Source: Tilletia caries
Lineage: Eukaryota; Basidiomycota; Exobasidiomycetes; Tilletiales; Tilletiaceae
Direction: 5' to 3'
NCBI GenBank assembly: GCA_032718865.1
Contig: JALUTQ010000004.1
Coordinates: 1,302,001-1,366,000 of the forward strand
DNA: 64,000 bases
Under the pieces are notes generated by a model, which was given only the letters and a program-made list of their open reading frames with translations, was not told the origin of the DNA and made no database searches. Position numbers and translations under genes: made by a program. This document shows positions 12,044 to 24,965 of this stretch, one piece after another. How positions within the stretch are numbered: position 1 is the stretch's first letter; each line of letters starts with the position of its first letter.

Positions 12044-12274
12044 TATGTTGTGAGGCGAATCAGGACCGTTGATTATTGAAGGGAGAAAGAACTCGCAGCG
12101 GAAAGCCCTGGATGCGTGTAAAGCGGCTGAGGTTGAAGTCGAATGATGGGAAAATGGTCGTCCTCGCACAGCTGTCGTGATGGTGTGGAGCTCCGTCGGC
12201 CGTCGAAAAGAGAAAGGCGTCGAAAGGTCCCTCCATCGCCGTCCCATCTTGCAAAGGGAATCCCGGGCCCCGCC

Positions 12275-15200
12275 TCACAATATCCTCGTATCCTTCCCAC
12301 CCGCAGGCATACTGCCGCACCCAACCCCACCTCCAACCCCGCCCCCGCCCGCGCCCGCGCCAACCTCCCCCCCACCAACCCCAGCAAAAGCAGTCAACCC
12401 CGCCCCAAAAGTATGTCTAAACAACCCCTGCGGATCCACAGCCCTCTTCACCCTAACAAGCCTCTCAAAATTCGCCTCCCCAAACGTAGACGCGATCCGT
12501 TCCCTCGTCTCCGACCGTTCGAGGAACGACGGGAACGGTCCACCGACCGAGATGGGGGAGACCGCGTCCCGGAGCCAGCCGTCGACCGAGATCACGCAGG
12601 GCATGTCCTCGTCGAAGTCTTCCCATTGTTGGAGGGCGCCGACCATGAAGTGGGCTTTGCGGAGCGAGGGCGCGAGACACGTCTCCTTCGTCACCCTCCC
12701 CGTTGCCGAGGGTGACTCCACCCGGGCCGGTATGGTGAACCGCGTATCCCCATGCTGAGAAGAAGAAGAAGAAGTCCCAGCTCGATCCAACTCCATATCC
12801 ACATCCCCTTCTCCTTCCTCCTCCTCCTCCTCCTCCACCGCATTATCCGCAATCGCCCCGTTCACAAGCTCGAACAGCCACACGCCCCGATTAGCAGTCG
12901 CCCCCTGAAACCGATGCACGCTCTGCCCAATCAACTCATCCGTCAGGTTCTCGAGCGTATCGCCCCGAATCATCCATCGACGACCGCCCCCTCCCTTCAG
13001 CACCTGCGCCACGCCGTCCTGTTGGGCCAGGAAGGGCCGCTCTTCGACGTCTTTTAGGAGCATGCGCTCGCCGGTCCAGCTTGCGATCGCTTGGACGAAG
13101 GTCTCGCCCTTCGAGGCGTTTTGGAGGAGACAGATCTGGATCATGATCACGTGGGCGGAGGGGTTCGGGCCGGCGACCAGGATCAGGTTCGTGTACATCT
13201 CCCGGGGCATGTTGCCTGTTTCCAATACCATAATCTTCAGTGAGGGAACCGTTCGGATTTTCCGTGAAACACGGGAAAGAAAAGAAAAACTCACCTTTGA
13301 GACAGTCGCGCCAGTGCTTGATCAGACTCGGCGCCGTGGCTGGGTTGAAAGGGAAGATCAGGTTGCCAGAGAAACAGGACGGGATCGGGTACGCCTTTGC
13401 CACGATTTTCGTCACCACACCAAAGCACGGAGCGGCACCTCGGACAGCCCACCATAGATCTGCAACCAAAAAAGAAGTAAGTAAGTAAGTAAGTAAGTCG
13501 CCGCACGGAAGTCAGACAACAGGACCTGTGTGTGGGGGAGAGAATAGACGTACCAGCTTCCTCCTGCGACCTCTTCTTACTCCCCTCGTTCAACACCACC
13601 ACCCTCCCATCCGCAAGGACCATCTCCACCTCCACAACATTATCCAACGAAAGCCCATACGCGCGCGACAAATACCCAAACCCACCCGTCGTCATCGCCG
13701 TCGAGCCCACAGGGTACGCAGAGAGCGGGCAGTGATAAGGCGTGGACCGCATCGGTTCCTCCCAATCCACCTCGTGTTCCTCCCCCTCCTCGTCGTCACC
13801 CTCGTCCTGCCCCGCATCAAATTGGTCCAAAATCATCTCCCCATCCGGTACGGGCTCATCCCACGGATTCGAATCCCAACTATTCATCCGCCCCGCCTCA
13901 TCCGTCGCCAGATCCAACGCACGCACACCCACTCCAGGCCCAAACACAGCAAGCAGATACGGACGCGTGTAGATCCCCGGGCGGGACACCTCCGGCGTCG
14001 AGGGCGTTGTAACCTGCTGTTGATCAGCACTGTTGTTCTGCGACGGCGGCGCGAACATGCCATCGGGCGAGAGATTGTATGGGTGTTGGCCGAAGGACGG
14101 CAGGGTTGCTGGTATTGGTGGCCAGCCGGGCAACGTAGGCGGTGCGCCGGATCGGAAGAACGTCCCTCCCGTCCCCGTCCCCGTCCCCGTCCCTCCCATC
14201 ATCCGGCCTCCAAACGAGCCCGACACACCAGGCCCACCGCCAGCAGCGGTAGGAGCAGCAGGAACAGCGCCCACCATCCCCGTATGCGACGACGACGCCC
14301 CACCAACCCCAGCCCCAGCCCCACTCGCCGTCCGCTGTCGATGATGCAGCGCACTCTCAGCAATCTGCTGCCGGAACCTGGCTTCCTGCCACGGCTGTTC
14401 GTGCGAGTGGGTGGGCAGCAACGCGGATGGGATCCGGGCTGCGTGGAAGACCGAGGGAGGGGTGGCGAAGGGGAACAGGGAGGAGACGTTCGGGTTCGTG
14501 GGGTGCGGTGGGAGGACGACGTGGTGGTGCCCGCTGTGAGTTTGCTCTGGATTCATGAAGTCGGTCATATGGCCACCCGTGCCCGTGGGTACGAAACCAG
14601 GAACAGAGGGACCCACACCCGCACCGGAGCTCGAGCCCGAGCCCGAGCCCGAGCCCGATCCAGCCCCATCAGCAGCACGCCAAACAAAAGGCCCCGAGTC
14701 CGGCACGACGACCCGCTCGTGCGTGCTGGCACGTCCATCGGGCCGATGATGGCGCTGCCAGCTCAGATGGTCCGCCAGGCCCGTACGGACTCCTGCCTGT
14801 GCCTGTGCCTGTGCCTGAGCATGTGCTTTCCTGCCGATGTCCTTTTGTCGTTTGGGACTGGATGGGCCTGCGCCACCGCCGACGCTGGATGGATCGGTGG
14901 AAGTGGTTGTGGTTCTGGCGGTGGTGGTCCGACTACCGGAGCCGGCCTCGCAGCTATGTTCCGACTGCGGCGAGGGAAGCTGAGCATCGATCGAGTCCGC
15001 ACTATGATTCTCGCTCGAAGCGTCTGTGACACCACTCGAGCTCGAACCCGTTCCCTCCGTACTCGTCGTCGTCGATCTGGACCCACTCCCACTCCCGCTC
15101 CCGCTCCCGGAGCCAGAGCCAGAGGGCGATGTTGTGCCCCCGCCGGTGAGGGACGAAGGCGACGTCCTCTTCCGACCTTTTTGCTCGGTTGTCGGTTGGA

Positions 15201-16098
15201 ATTCGGCCGAGGGGGAGTCTAGTACGACCTCTTCGTTCCCAGGAGCGAAGGCCTCGTCCGCTTTGCGAGTCCGGGAGGCCGTTCGCATCCCCATTCCCGA
15301 TCTCGTGCCCGAGCCCGATCTCGTGCCCGAGCCCGAGCCCGAGCCCGAGACATCGCAATCCACTCCCTCGTTCGGCCGAACATCCCCACCCCCGCTCCCA
15401 CCCGGTCGAACCGCCCCCTTCCTCCGCCTCCTCATCTTCTCCTCCCCCCAAAACTTCTCCGGCCTGACAACCTTCACCCCATTCATCCGACTCAAATCAA
15501 CAACCACATCCCCCTGCACCGCCCACCCGGCCGTCGCATAACCCCCGGACTTCACACTGGGTGAAAGACCGTGCTGTGTGCAGAATTGGAGGATGGCGAC
15601 CACGTCTGCTGTGGATGTGGGGAGGGCGACGAGGTGTGCTGCGATGGGTGCGGCGGAGTTGAACATTCGGGTTGTGGAGAGGAAGGTTTCTTCAAGGAGG
15701 GGGGAGGGGCCACTCGGGGCGGGTGGGGCGGGTGTTTGAGATGAAGTGGCGGTGGGAAGCGACGGCGGGGGCGGGGGCGGAGGCGGCATGTCCTCACGAT
15801 GCAACACCGGTCCGTGAATCAAAGCCTGCAACGTCGTCTTTAGCGTCCTAAGTTCTTCCGCTTTGGCAGCAGCGTCCTCCGCCGAGGTCGGGACGGGCAC
15901 GGGTTTGACTATGTCGTACTGGGAATAAGGGAGGGGAACGTTTGTGCCGGTGGGGATGGCGATCTGGTTCTGGTTGAGGGTGGGGGGCATGCTTATGGGG
16001 AGGCCGGTGGCGGTTAGTCTTGTGGTGGTGGTGGTGGAGGAGGAGCCGGTGGTGCTGCTGCTGCTGCTACTCCCCCGACTGCTGTCCTGTGAAATCAT
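12275..16098 (-). CDS. FAD-linked oxidase (BBE/PCMH-type) with a large disordered insert
   Basis: Exons 16098-13554, 13459-13295 and 13215-12275 join in frame to about 1216 residues, roughly twice the usual size. Residues ~110-210 form the first half of a PCMH FAD-binding domain (VALPTSTADVVAILQFCTQH, SGGYATAGWAVQGDVVVDLS). About 490 residues of Ser/Gly/Pro-rich sequence with GSGSGS runs interrupt it. The fold then resumes (YLLAVFGPGVGVRALDL, TTGGFGYLSRAYGLSLDNVV, ADGRVVVLNEG), followed by LWWAVRGAAPCFGVVTKI and a C-terminal BBE motif (LVRVKRAVDPQGLFRHTF). The His of the usual SGGH motif, which bonds FAD covalently, is Tyr here, so this link may be absent. It catalyses flavin-dependent oxidation of an unknown substrate. 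No secretion signal is seen. Confidence 0.82.
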
Positions 16099-16771
16099 CT
16101 TGGTGGTCGATCAGGCCCACCTTGTGACTTGTCCTTGTGGTCCGTGACTATCTAAGGACCGACGATGGCTGTCCCTGGCTGATTCGTTCGCAGAGGCGAG
16201 TGAGAGCGAATACGTTGGCGAGACTGGGACCTCGACAGGTGCGCCGGACAGAGGTTCAACTTCAAGGGACAAAAGGATACAAGGGTCCTTGAGAAAGGTC
16301 TGGCTTGATTCTCCAGGCTTGAGATTTGAGATTTGAGACTCGGAGGGGGCGGCCGCAGAAGGTGACCCGTTCCCGAAGACCGTCGTTCGCTATTTGCTAT
16401 TCGCTATTCGCTGCGCTGTGGTAGAAGCTGCTCTGAGCTGCAAGCTGGGATGGAGTTGTAGAGAGTATGAGATCCAGTCTGGATTGTAAGTATGCCTGTG
16501 TAGATGATCGTCGTCGGCCTCTCCAAGATCGCAAGCTGCCAAGTGCCAACCCTGTCTCTCTTGTCTCCCAAACTTTCCTCCCTTTTTCTCCCGACGTCCA
16601 CTCCCGCCTTCCGGGATCTCGCGAGCATCGAGCATCGGACTGCCTCACAAGAACCGTTTCCCTTGCGCGACCAGGGCCAGGGGACTGGGGAGGTAAGCGC
16701 ATGTTCTATTGTCCAGATCTATGTATCTAAACCGCCAGACGGGCGTGTACTTATGTGTACCCTCGCAATTT
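16099..16771. other. intergenic region upstream of the FAD oxidase gene
   Basis: No gene is supported. Short imperfect repeats occur (GAGATTT-type near 16320-16340 and GCTATTC-type near 16389-16413). The region must hold the FAD-oxidase promoter and the 3' end of the PAQR transcript. Confidence 0.4.
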
Positions 16772-18606
16772 TCACCCCTGCCGATGAGCCTCCAGCAACA
16801 GACACACCGACTCCCGTCCCCACCCAGCACCGTCCCCGCCAACCACAGCAGAGGCGACATGCTCGACGGAGTGCCAGAAGGCGTACGAGCGGCGCAGGGC
16901 GATGTAGTGCGCGAATGCAGCGAACAGGATGAACACGTGGAATCTGTATCAAAATACCGCAAGGTTCAGTAACGTCGCCATTGATCCACCAGAACCGAAC
17001 GAACGGAGGTTTCTACGCACAGTTGATGAGAGGCTCCCTAAACGTCCCCCGCGCCAGAAAGAAAGATGATCAGCGCGCACGAGGGCTTCCTGATAGGATT
17101 AGAAACTCACGAGGAGATCGAAGCGGCCAGGCGCAAAACGTTCGGGTACGCGGGCGGCGTACATGCACGCGCCTACGATGTACATCGCCCCGGACGCAAT
17201 CACGTACGAGAGACCCATGATGCGAGACACCGTCCCGTACTGCAATGAATGATCACAGGCAGAAATTCAGAGTCAGAGAGCAGAGGAAACGACGCGGAGG
17301 GAAAGGGGGGGGAAGGGGGGGAAACTCACTCCGTACATGGCGCAGGCGTGCACGACGGGGAAGACGGCACTCAGACCGAGGCTGATGAAGACGGCGGTGC
17401 GCATGGGGCGGTAGGCTGGGGTTGCGTATATGGGGTTGATGACTGCGTACATGGCCACTGTATCGTTTGCACAGAAAAGTGAGCATGAGGGGAATCATCG
17501 TGAGGTTCGAGGAGAGAGAGAGAGAGAGAGAGACTCACAGCCGCCGAGACCGACGATCATGGTGGTGTAGTGCATCTGCAGTTGGGGATGGCAGTAGAAG
17601 CCGTAGTGCAGGGCGGGTCTGCGGTAGTTCCCCTTCCTAGGTTCAGTAAAGCAAGGCAAGGATCGAGGCTGTGGGATTACTGCTCACAGGAAACTGCCGA
17701 CGATCATGAAGACTATGCCGATGCTGTGAGGGGAAGAAAGGAGTGTTCAGTACTTTCACAAGACGGGGGTTGTGGTGGATGACTGACTAGTCGAGCTGGA
17801 GTAAGAGAAGGGAAGTCAGCTAAACAGGCCATGATATCTTGCGACGTCCCTTGTCCCAAGCACCTTATTGAACGAGGCGGCGATCTGTGCAAACAATCGA
17901 ACACAGAATCAGCAAGGTAAAAAGAGCAGCGAAATTGGCGAACAGACTGACCCTCTTGCTGTGACAGCTGCAGCAGTGGAAGGTGGCGCTGAAGCCGAGA
18001 CAGATGACGGCGCCGAGGAAGAAGGAGGCAAAGCCGGCGATGTCGCGTGCGTCGGGCGGATGTGAGTTTTCGGTAGGTACATGCGCGAGACTGAGCCATT
18101 CGCTGCTCCCCCCTCCTCCCCCCCCTGCATTTAGATCCTTGGCAGCGTCGAAGTAGAGTGCGTGCGGGTAGAAGATAGGAGCATGTGCGAGGTATCGCAG
18201 AAAGTGCGGCCAGTTCGAGCTGAGGGATGGTAGAAGTAGGTGCTGAAGATGGAGGATGAGGAGCGAGACGGAGAGGACGGCGCCCCAGAAGTGAGTGTGG
18301 ATATTGATGGATTCGTTGTGCCAGTATGCCCACATGCTGCGCCAGCACCGGGTGAAGGTGGAGTGTTCGTACGGGGTCATGTCTTGTTCGCCGCTGTGCT
18401 TGGTGCGCTTGTTTGCGGTCCATCCTCCTGGCCTTCTGTGTCCTGTTACGATGAACTGGTTGTCGGCCGCTGTTCAGAAGAGGGAGGGGAGGGTGTCAAC
18501 GGGAGTGTGCTGAGAGAGAGGGAGAGATGTGTCAGCGCTCACCCCAGCCAGGGAGCTCGTCATGGTCGATCAGCCACGGATTGCTTCCTTTCGCTTGCGC
18601 TGCCAT
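16772..18606 (-). CDS. PAQR / adiponectin-receptor-like (hemolysin-III family) membrane protein
   Basis: Ten exons (18606-18543, 18469-17952, 17884-17864, 17795-17788, 17723-17688, 17618-17539, 17457-17330, 17239-17111, 17037-17021, 16943-16772) join in frame to about 390 residues. The N-terminus WLIDHDELPGW then FIVTGHRR is typical of fungal Izh/ADIPOR proteins. Family motifs are NESINIHTHFWGA, the SATFH zinc ligand motif in TM2, LDYIGI in TM3, and SHQLFH (HxxxH) in TM7, around seven membrane segments. Exons 3, 4 and 9 are only 21, 8 and 17 nt. Exon 4 encodes the conserved Asp and exon 9 the first zinc His of TM7. A Gly-rich loop is inserted after TM1. Relatives are zinc-dependent ceramidase-like or zinc/lipid-homeostasis proteins; the exact substrate here is unknown. 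Confidence 0.9.
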
Positions 18607-19066
18607 TGCTGCTGCGGTGATCCCTTCCTCAGTCTGCCGTGCTCAGAGTCAGAAGTATGTAGTGAGGTTGTGCTGCTGCTGACTGCTGTGCGATGTGCGA
18701 TGGAAGGATGGTCCGTGTGCGTGTGGACTGTGGGGAGGCGGGGTCCGGGGAATGATCTGCAAAATGGATGCGCTTTTGAAAATTGAAAATGCAGAAAGCG
18801 CTTGCGGGTGAGAAAGTCGCCCCCTCCGCGCTTGACCCCGGCCTCCGCCTCTGCTGAGTGCTGTCCCTAGTCCCTGTGCGGACTCCCTTCTTCAGTTCGC
18901 GGCTTGCTCGCGGTCATCTCGGGTTCTGGGTTCTCACTTCTCACTTTTCACTTCTCAGTCAAGTACATACATACAGACAGGGAACAAGGAATAAGGCAGC
19001 GTGTTCTCTCTGAGCTGCGGGCCGTCGTCCTCATCTGGATTCTGGACTGGACCGGCAACATCAAGC
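18607..19066. promoter_or_regulatory. divergent promoter region, PAQR and arrestin genes
   Basis: A 460-bp spacer between two divergent starts. It contains pyrimidine-rich runs (CTTCTCACTTCTCACTTTTC near 18930). No specific factor site is called. Confidence 0.35.
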
Positions 19067-22000
19067 ATGACGATGGACAGCCCACTCACGCTCACGCTCG
19101 CACTCGCTCTCCCAGGATCAAGCCTCGATCTCTCGCCCTCGCCCTCGCCCTCGCCCGCGCCCTCGCCCTCGCCCGTGCCCATGCTCACCGTCTCAGACCC
19201 AGCACCAGCAATGTCGCCCTCAGCACCAGCAGCACACCTGCCCTTCGCACTCATCAGGCCAGACATCCACCTACACGTCTTCCCCCTCGCAGAGAACATC
19301 ACCATGTTCGGCAGCACACAGACCACCAGCAACTACTCCATCAGCGGAAAATGCGTCCTCACCATCGCGCCCAACCCACGGCTCCCTCACTCCCATACAC
19401 CCCCCAGCATGCTCACCGTCGCACATCAACACCCCACACGCTCGCCCTCGCCCCTCGTACCCTCCATCGATCACCAGGACGTCCCAACCAGTCCCAGGCC
19501 AGACACCACCGTCGACTCGACCTCCACCACTTCCAAAACCACAACCACAACCCCGCGACCCCTCCTCCCCACAGACGACTCCCAGCCCATACCAGAATCA
19601 TCACCACCAACAAATGATACAGACCAGCCCACCCTGCGCGTCACCTCCCTCCAGGCAGCCTTCCGCGGCTACGCCCTCTACATGGACCACACCGCCCGCT
19701 TCTCCGCCCTCAAGCTGGCCGAGGTCGAACAAGAGTGTCTCCCCAACGGAGCCGTGCTGCCATTCCCCGTATCATCCCTCCCTCAAGGAGGACGCAAACA
19801 GACGAGCAGGTACGAGATCGACTTCGACCTCTCCGTCCCCGGCTGGTTGCCCGCCAGTCTTAGGAGTCGCTTTGGGGGGAACTTCTACTGCGTCTCCGCT
19901 GTTGCTACCCTCTCTGACGGCAGGGTCCTCCGCGCTGAAGAACCCACCCAACAGGAGATCCTCCAGCAGGTCCTCAGCACCCGCGACGGTGTCACTTCAG
20001 GAAGACAGACGCCGCACTCGCCTATGCTCGCAGGATCTCGCTCGTTGGACACGGGGACCGGGACCGACGGCCTACCGCACGATCGCACACCGGACTACGT
20101 CGAGACCGCCCCTCCGTCCGGAACAGCGCCTCCGATCGAAGGCCTGCCCTTCCCCCCCTCCACACTCTCATTAAGCCCATACGCACCCGGAAACACGACC
20201 CCGACCAGTCTGCGCGAACGCGCAGCGTTCCCGTTACCCCTTCCCCCGGGCCTATCTTCCTCATCATCAACGACGCTAATACCGGGGAACAGCAGTAGTA
20301 CCCCGCGTCTCCCTACAGCCCGGCCGGCGTCCTATGCTCCCGGATCACAGCATACACTCGACTACGAACGGGCCTTGCCGGCCGTTGGGGATGATCATGC
20401 TCCGGCCGGCGGCGGCGGCGGCGGTCGCTCGGCTGGTGGGAGTGCTGGTGCTGGTGCTGGTGTGGGGCCGAGACGGATGCCGGTCTCGGCTTCGTTGGGC
20501 GTCTTGAACGTCGGAGGCGCGGGGCCCACACATAGTACTTCCTCCGTACCTTCTCCGCCTCCGAATTTTAGCAACTTCTTAAGGGCGGAGGAGGCCAATC
20601 GGCGGTCGACCCCTGCTCCCCCTGCCGCTCCTGCGGTTGGGCCCAGTTCCTCCTCCTCAGGGCTGTTCCGCTTGAAGAGCTTTCGGCAGGGAAGGCATTC
20701 GGCTGCGGCTGCTGCTGCTGCTGCTGCTGCTGCAGCTTCGGCTTCGGCTGCGACGAGTCCCGACCTGTCCCGGCCAACCCACCTCAGGGAAGGCGATGGA
20801 TTTGATCAACCGGCCGAAGCAGGTCCCTCGTCGTCCACAGGTAGGAACGACTCATCACGACCGCCGCCACTCCCACTCCCACTCTCCCTCCCCGCATCCC
20901 CCTCGATGGGCGCGCTGGAGCAGAAGAAAAAAGCGTCCAAGCCACGTTCGAGCTGGTTGGGCAAACGCGCGAAGCAGTTGAGTTTGAATACGAGCAAGAG
21001 CGGGTCGTCTTCGTCGGCGGCGGGAGGGGGAAGTGAGTCGCCTACGGTAGCATTGGGAGGGGGGAGCAGTCTCCTCCCCGCCTCGACGTCTGCATCTGCA
21101 TCTGCATCTGGATCTCGTATGAGTACCCGATCGGGTGCGGGTGCGGGCGCGACGGAGGGCATCGGGATCGGGATCAACGCAGACTCCTCATCCTCGAGAG
21201 ATGAGCCTACCCGACGGGCCTGGCGTCCCTCGGAGCGATCGGGGAGTGGTCGGCCGTCGTTCTCGGATCCGGCGATGGCGGCTGGATCTCGGCCTGGTGC
21301 TGGTGGAACAAATGGAGGAGGGTCGTTGGCCAGTGAGGTGCTGGCTCAGCGGGATCGGGATCGGGATTCGGGCGGTGGACGTCCGTCGTTGACGGTGCGG
21401 ACGTCACGCCGGGCCGCCGCTACCTTTGCCTCCGGCTCAGGAGGAGAAGGAGGGGGGGAAGGCTCGTCGCGGTTCGTGCAGGAGCAGAGCGACGGTTCGC
21501 TCCGCGTCAAGTCGGAGCCGAAGGTCATTATCATTCGGCGGTGTCGGGATGTCGTCCCTGTCTCGATGGCGCGGGTCGCCCAGCCTGGTGTGGATGGCCT
21601 TAGCATGCCGGTGGTTGATGGTGCGGCCACTACAGCAGCAGCGGGAGCAGCAGCAGGCACTCATCCTCAGACTGGGCCTCAGGCTGGAGCGTTGCCGCGC
21701 CACGAAGTCCCCGCCCGACTCGGCTCGAACGAAGTCCTCGCGAACACTTCCTCTTCCACCTCCACGACGCGCGCGGCAATCATCGACGAATCCGAAGGCG
21801 CGACACACAACACCGGCCAGGAATCTGCCGTCCTTCTACGAGACGACGTGGTTGATGCGGAGGAGGAGATGGACGTACACCCGCTTGAGAGACGGGAGCG
21901 CGAGCGGGCGGAGATGTTGGAGGATGAAGGGATGGGGGACGAAGATGTTGGAGTCGGAGTCGCGGAGGTGTCCCCCTCGGGAGTGGACGCGCCCGTCTCC

Positions 22001-24965
22001 ACAGCCACGGCCACGCCCGCCGCAGGTGGTCAAGGACAAGGACCCGATACGCCGTCCCATCACGCGGCAGCGGCAGCGGGGCACAGCCACAGCCACAGCC
22101 ACAGCCACAGGATCCCGATGATGTTACCACCCGCGCCGAGCCCGTGGAACGTGCCTACGGACCCACATAAGTTGGCTGCTATGGCCAGTGCGGCGCGGAA
22201 TGCGGCTAGTAATGGGATGCGCTCGGGCGGTAGTCGTCGGAATGGGCCCTCTGGCTCGGGGGCGGGTGGGAGCGGTGGCGCTGGTGGTGGTGGTGGTGGT
22301 ACTGGACGGGGCGGGATGACAACTTCGTCCCATTCGAACCAAACAACGCCCAACGGCGCGCCCATGCGCCATTTCCTGCACCGCCCCGTCCTGCATGCGC
22401 CCGCGGAGTCGAATATCGAGGGTGATGGGTTGCCGTTTGCGCTTACGTTGAGTCTGCCGAGTCATGTGCATGTGGAAGGTGCGACGAGTGATGTGTTGAC
22501 GTTTGGGCTCCAGATTGAGGTGGGCCGGAGTTCGGGGTGGACTAGGGTTAGGGAGTTGGGTGGGTTGAGGTTGAGGGATATGGAGCTTGTTTGTTTGCAG
22601 ACGGAGCGGCATAGGTGAGTATCCACATGCTGGAGTGTATCATCTTCCGTTCGCTTTGCTGACACCCCCTTGCTACCACCACACCAGTTCTGCCGCCTCG
22701 CGAACGTTCTGCAACGTCTTCACCCTACCGCCCGATCCCCAACTAGCCCCCGAGGACGTCCCCAAGTTACCCGACCCCCTCGGCTCGACCCGGAAACCGT
22801 ACCCGCCCTCAGAACACCGACTGCGCCAAGGCTACGACCGCGAGGTGCTCGAGAACCACATCCGGATGGTGCAAACGGGGAACGTGCCCAACTCGCGCGA
22901 GAATAATGTCGAGCGCTCGCGTACGACGATCGTGGGGCCGCCGCCGTTGGCGCCGCGTGCGGGGGGCAGTAGTGCGGGCAATAGTCATGATAAGGAGCCG
23001 GAGGGGAAGGATCGGAAGGGGAAGAAGGTCAGTCGGGGTGGTGGTGGCGGTGGTAGTGGTGGTGCCGATGGTGTACAGCCAAAGTCGAAGAAGGAGTCTA
23101 GGAAGAGCGTCGTCCTTCCGAACCTTCCCGACCCTCACGACCTCTCCACCGGCGCACGGGGAGGTAATGGGGAAGGCAGCTCGAGCTCGCGTGATATCAG
23201 TGCCGGAGGTGCTAGTAGTATTCCTCGTGGAGGTGAATCGTCCTCGGCGACGACGACGGCGCCCAGCACGCCGACGACGACGAGCAAGCCGTTCTCGCGC
23301 GGGCGGAGGGGGATCGCGAATGCGATGAATCGGCTGTCGCACTTCGCCAGTGCCATGCTTGATGGGGGCAACGACAGTGATCATGGCGGCGATTCGGGCG
23401 ATACGAACTACGGTCGTGGTGGCGGCAACGCTGACCGCTCCACCAGCGGCGGCAATGGCCATCGACGCGATAAAGATAAAGATAAAGACGGTGGATCAGG
23501 CGGCGGAGCGGACCAGCCGCGGGCTACCTACAGTTTCAGCGGCGAAGATGGGAACGGGGTCGATCTAACGAAAGGCCGGGTGCGAATGACGATCAATCTG
23601 CCGTTGGTGCCCTCGAATGGGGAGCGGGCGAGGGAGATGGGTGCTGTGCAGCTCATTCCGGATTATGAGAGTCCGTATGTGCGGATTCGGCATAAGCTTA
23701 AGGTCAAGCTTGGCTTTGGGTTTGGGGGTGCGCCGTTAGGTGGGGAGGGGTGGTGGGGACAGGCGTTGGTGATGTGTGTTCCTGTGAGTATGCGTTGGAC
23801 TTCACGCACCCATTCGCTTCCGTTGGCCTCTGACGATTTCTGATCGAATGTCACATTCTCCTTTCCACAGGTTCGTTTCACGGACTCGCCTCCCGCGGAG
23901 GTTCAACCAGCTGCCATTGCCGCCGCGCCGCCGCCCTCAGCAGAGGGTGCTTCCACTTCTTCCGGTCCGACGGCCACTATCGATCCTATCATAGAGACGA
24001 TTACGTCGAGCGTGCCAGTTTTGCCAGCATATACTCAGCTCTTCCGAGAGGATGGCTCGCGTCTTGGTGATGAGGCGGAGGACTTACCTCAGTGAGTGGA
24101 CCGATCCTTACTCCTGCCTTGTTCATTCACGCTCAGGCCTGACTGTTCCTCTTTTTCGTTTTCGCATTGCAGATATCCTGGTAGGCCGGAAGGAACTGCT
24201 CCTGGGGACGGTACAGCCGAAGGCGGCAGCACCAACCATACTCGACGTCCTTCCTTGTTGCGTCTTCAGCGTGGCTCGATCACAGGTCCCCAGCCGGCGA
24301 CAGACGATCCGACTTCGAACCGGATCCTGCCGAGTCAGGTCGTCGACGAAGCTGCGCCGAACAACGGGACGGATGCCCAAGCGCAGGAGGCTGCCGCTCG
24401 CGAACTTGCGGAGATGAGCGATGTGGGCGAGGTCGCGGACGACGACGATGATGATGATGATGGCATCGACAGCGAGTCCGAGCATGGTGGTGATACTACT
24501 GAGGATGTCGACGTCGACGTCGATGGCGAGGACGAGAATGTGGCCGATGGTGATGGCGAGACCGATGCCGATGGGAATGACACCGTTCACGGCGAGGAGG
24601 AGACGGTCGCGAGTGAGGATGCGGCCGATCCAGACACCGCCGAGGAGGAGGAGGAGGATGAGGAGGGAGAAGGCAGAGCACGCGAACCGACAGCCATCCC
24701 GAACTCCTCCGCCGACGCCGACGAGGAAGCATTCCTCGAGAGCGTCAAGGGTAAAGAAGTCGCCCACCACGCCGACATCTTGCACGACACGGACACGGCG
24801 GATGAAGGAATCGTCACCGATCACGATCACGACGGCGACACCGAGGCGGACAGCAAGGCGGCGTCCCCGACTCCGGAGCAGTTCCATGGCAAGGAGAGTC
24901 GGTGGGCGCTTACCGGCTTGGGTGAAGATCTGCGTCCGCACGGCGTGGGCTCGCCACAAGTTTGA
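19067..24965 (+). CDS. arrestin-related trafficking adaptor, LDB19/ART1-like
   Basis: Exons 19067-22614, 22688-23783, 23871-24091 and 24173-24965 join in frame to about 1885 residues. An upstream GTG at 19001 is in frame, but the first ATG is at 19067. An arrestin-N-like fold is visible from DIHLHVFPLAENITMFGSTQ through YSISGKCVLTI, LRVTSLQAAFRGYALYMDHT and YEIDFDLSVPGWLP. Long Ser/Ala/Gly-rich insertions follow, including a poly-Ala run near 20702-20740. The arrestin fold resumes with LPFALTLSLPSHVHVEG, YVRIRHKLKVKLGFGFGG and ALVMCVPVRFTDSPP. LPAY and LPQY motifs then follow, where ARTs bind Rsp5/Nedd4 ubiquitin ligases. The C-terminus is very acidic. Relatives recruit the ligase to plasma-membrane transporters for endocytosis. 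The length is well above the yeast protein (about 820) because of the inserts. Confidence 0.75.

Noticed and set aside
13528..15222. Long plus-strand ORF (564 codons) opposite the FAD oxidase gene
   Set aside because: Arg/Pro/His-rich shadow of low-complexity Ser/Gly coding DNA; no domain, and the minus strand carries clear FAD-domain motifs with matching splice sites.
19001..19066. Upstream start of the arrestin gene at 19001
   Set aside because: The codon is GTG; the first in-frame ATG is 19067.
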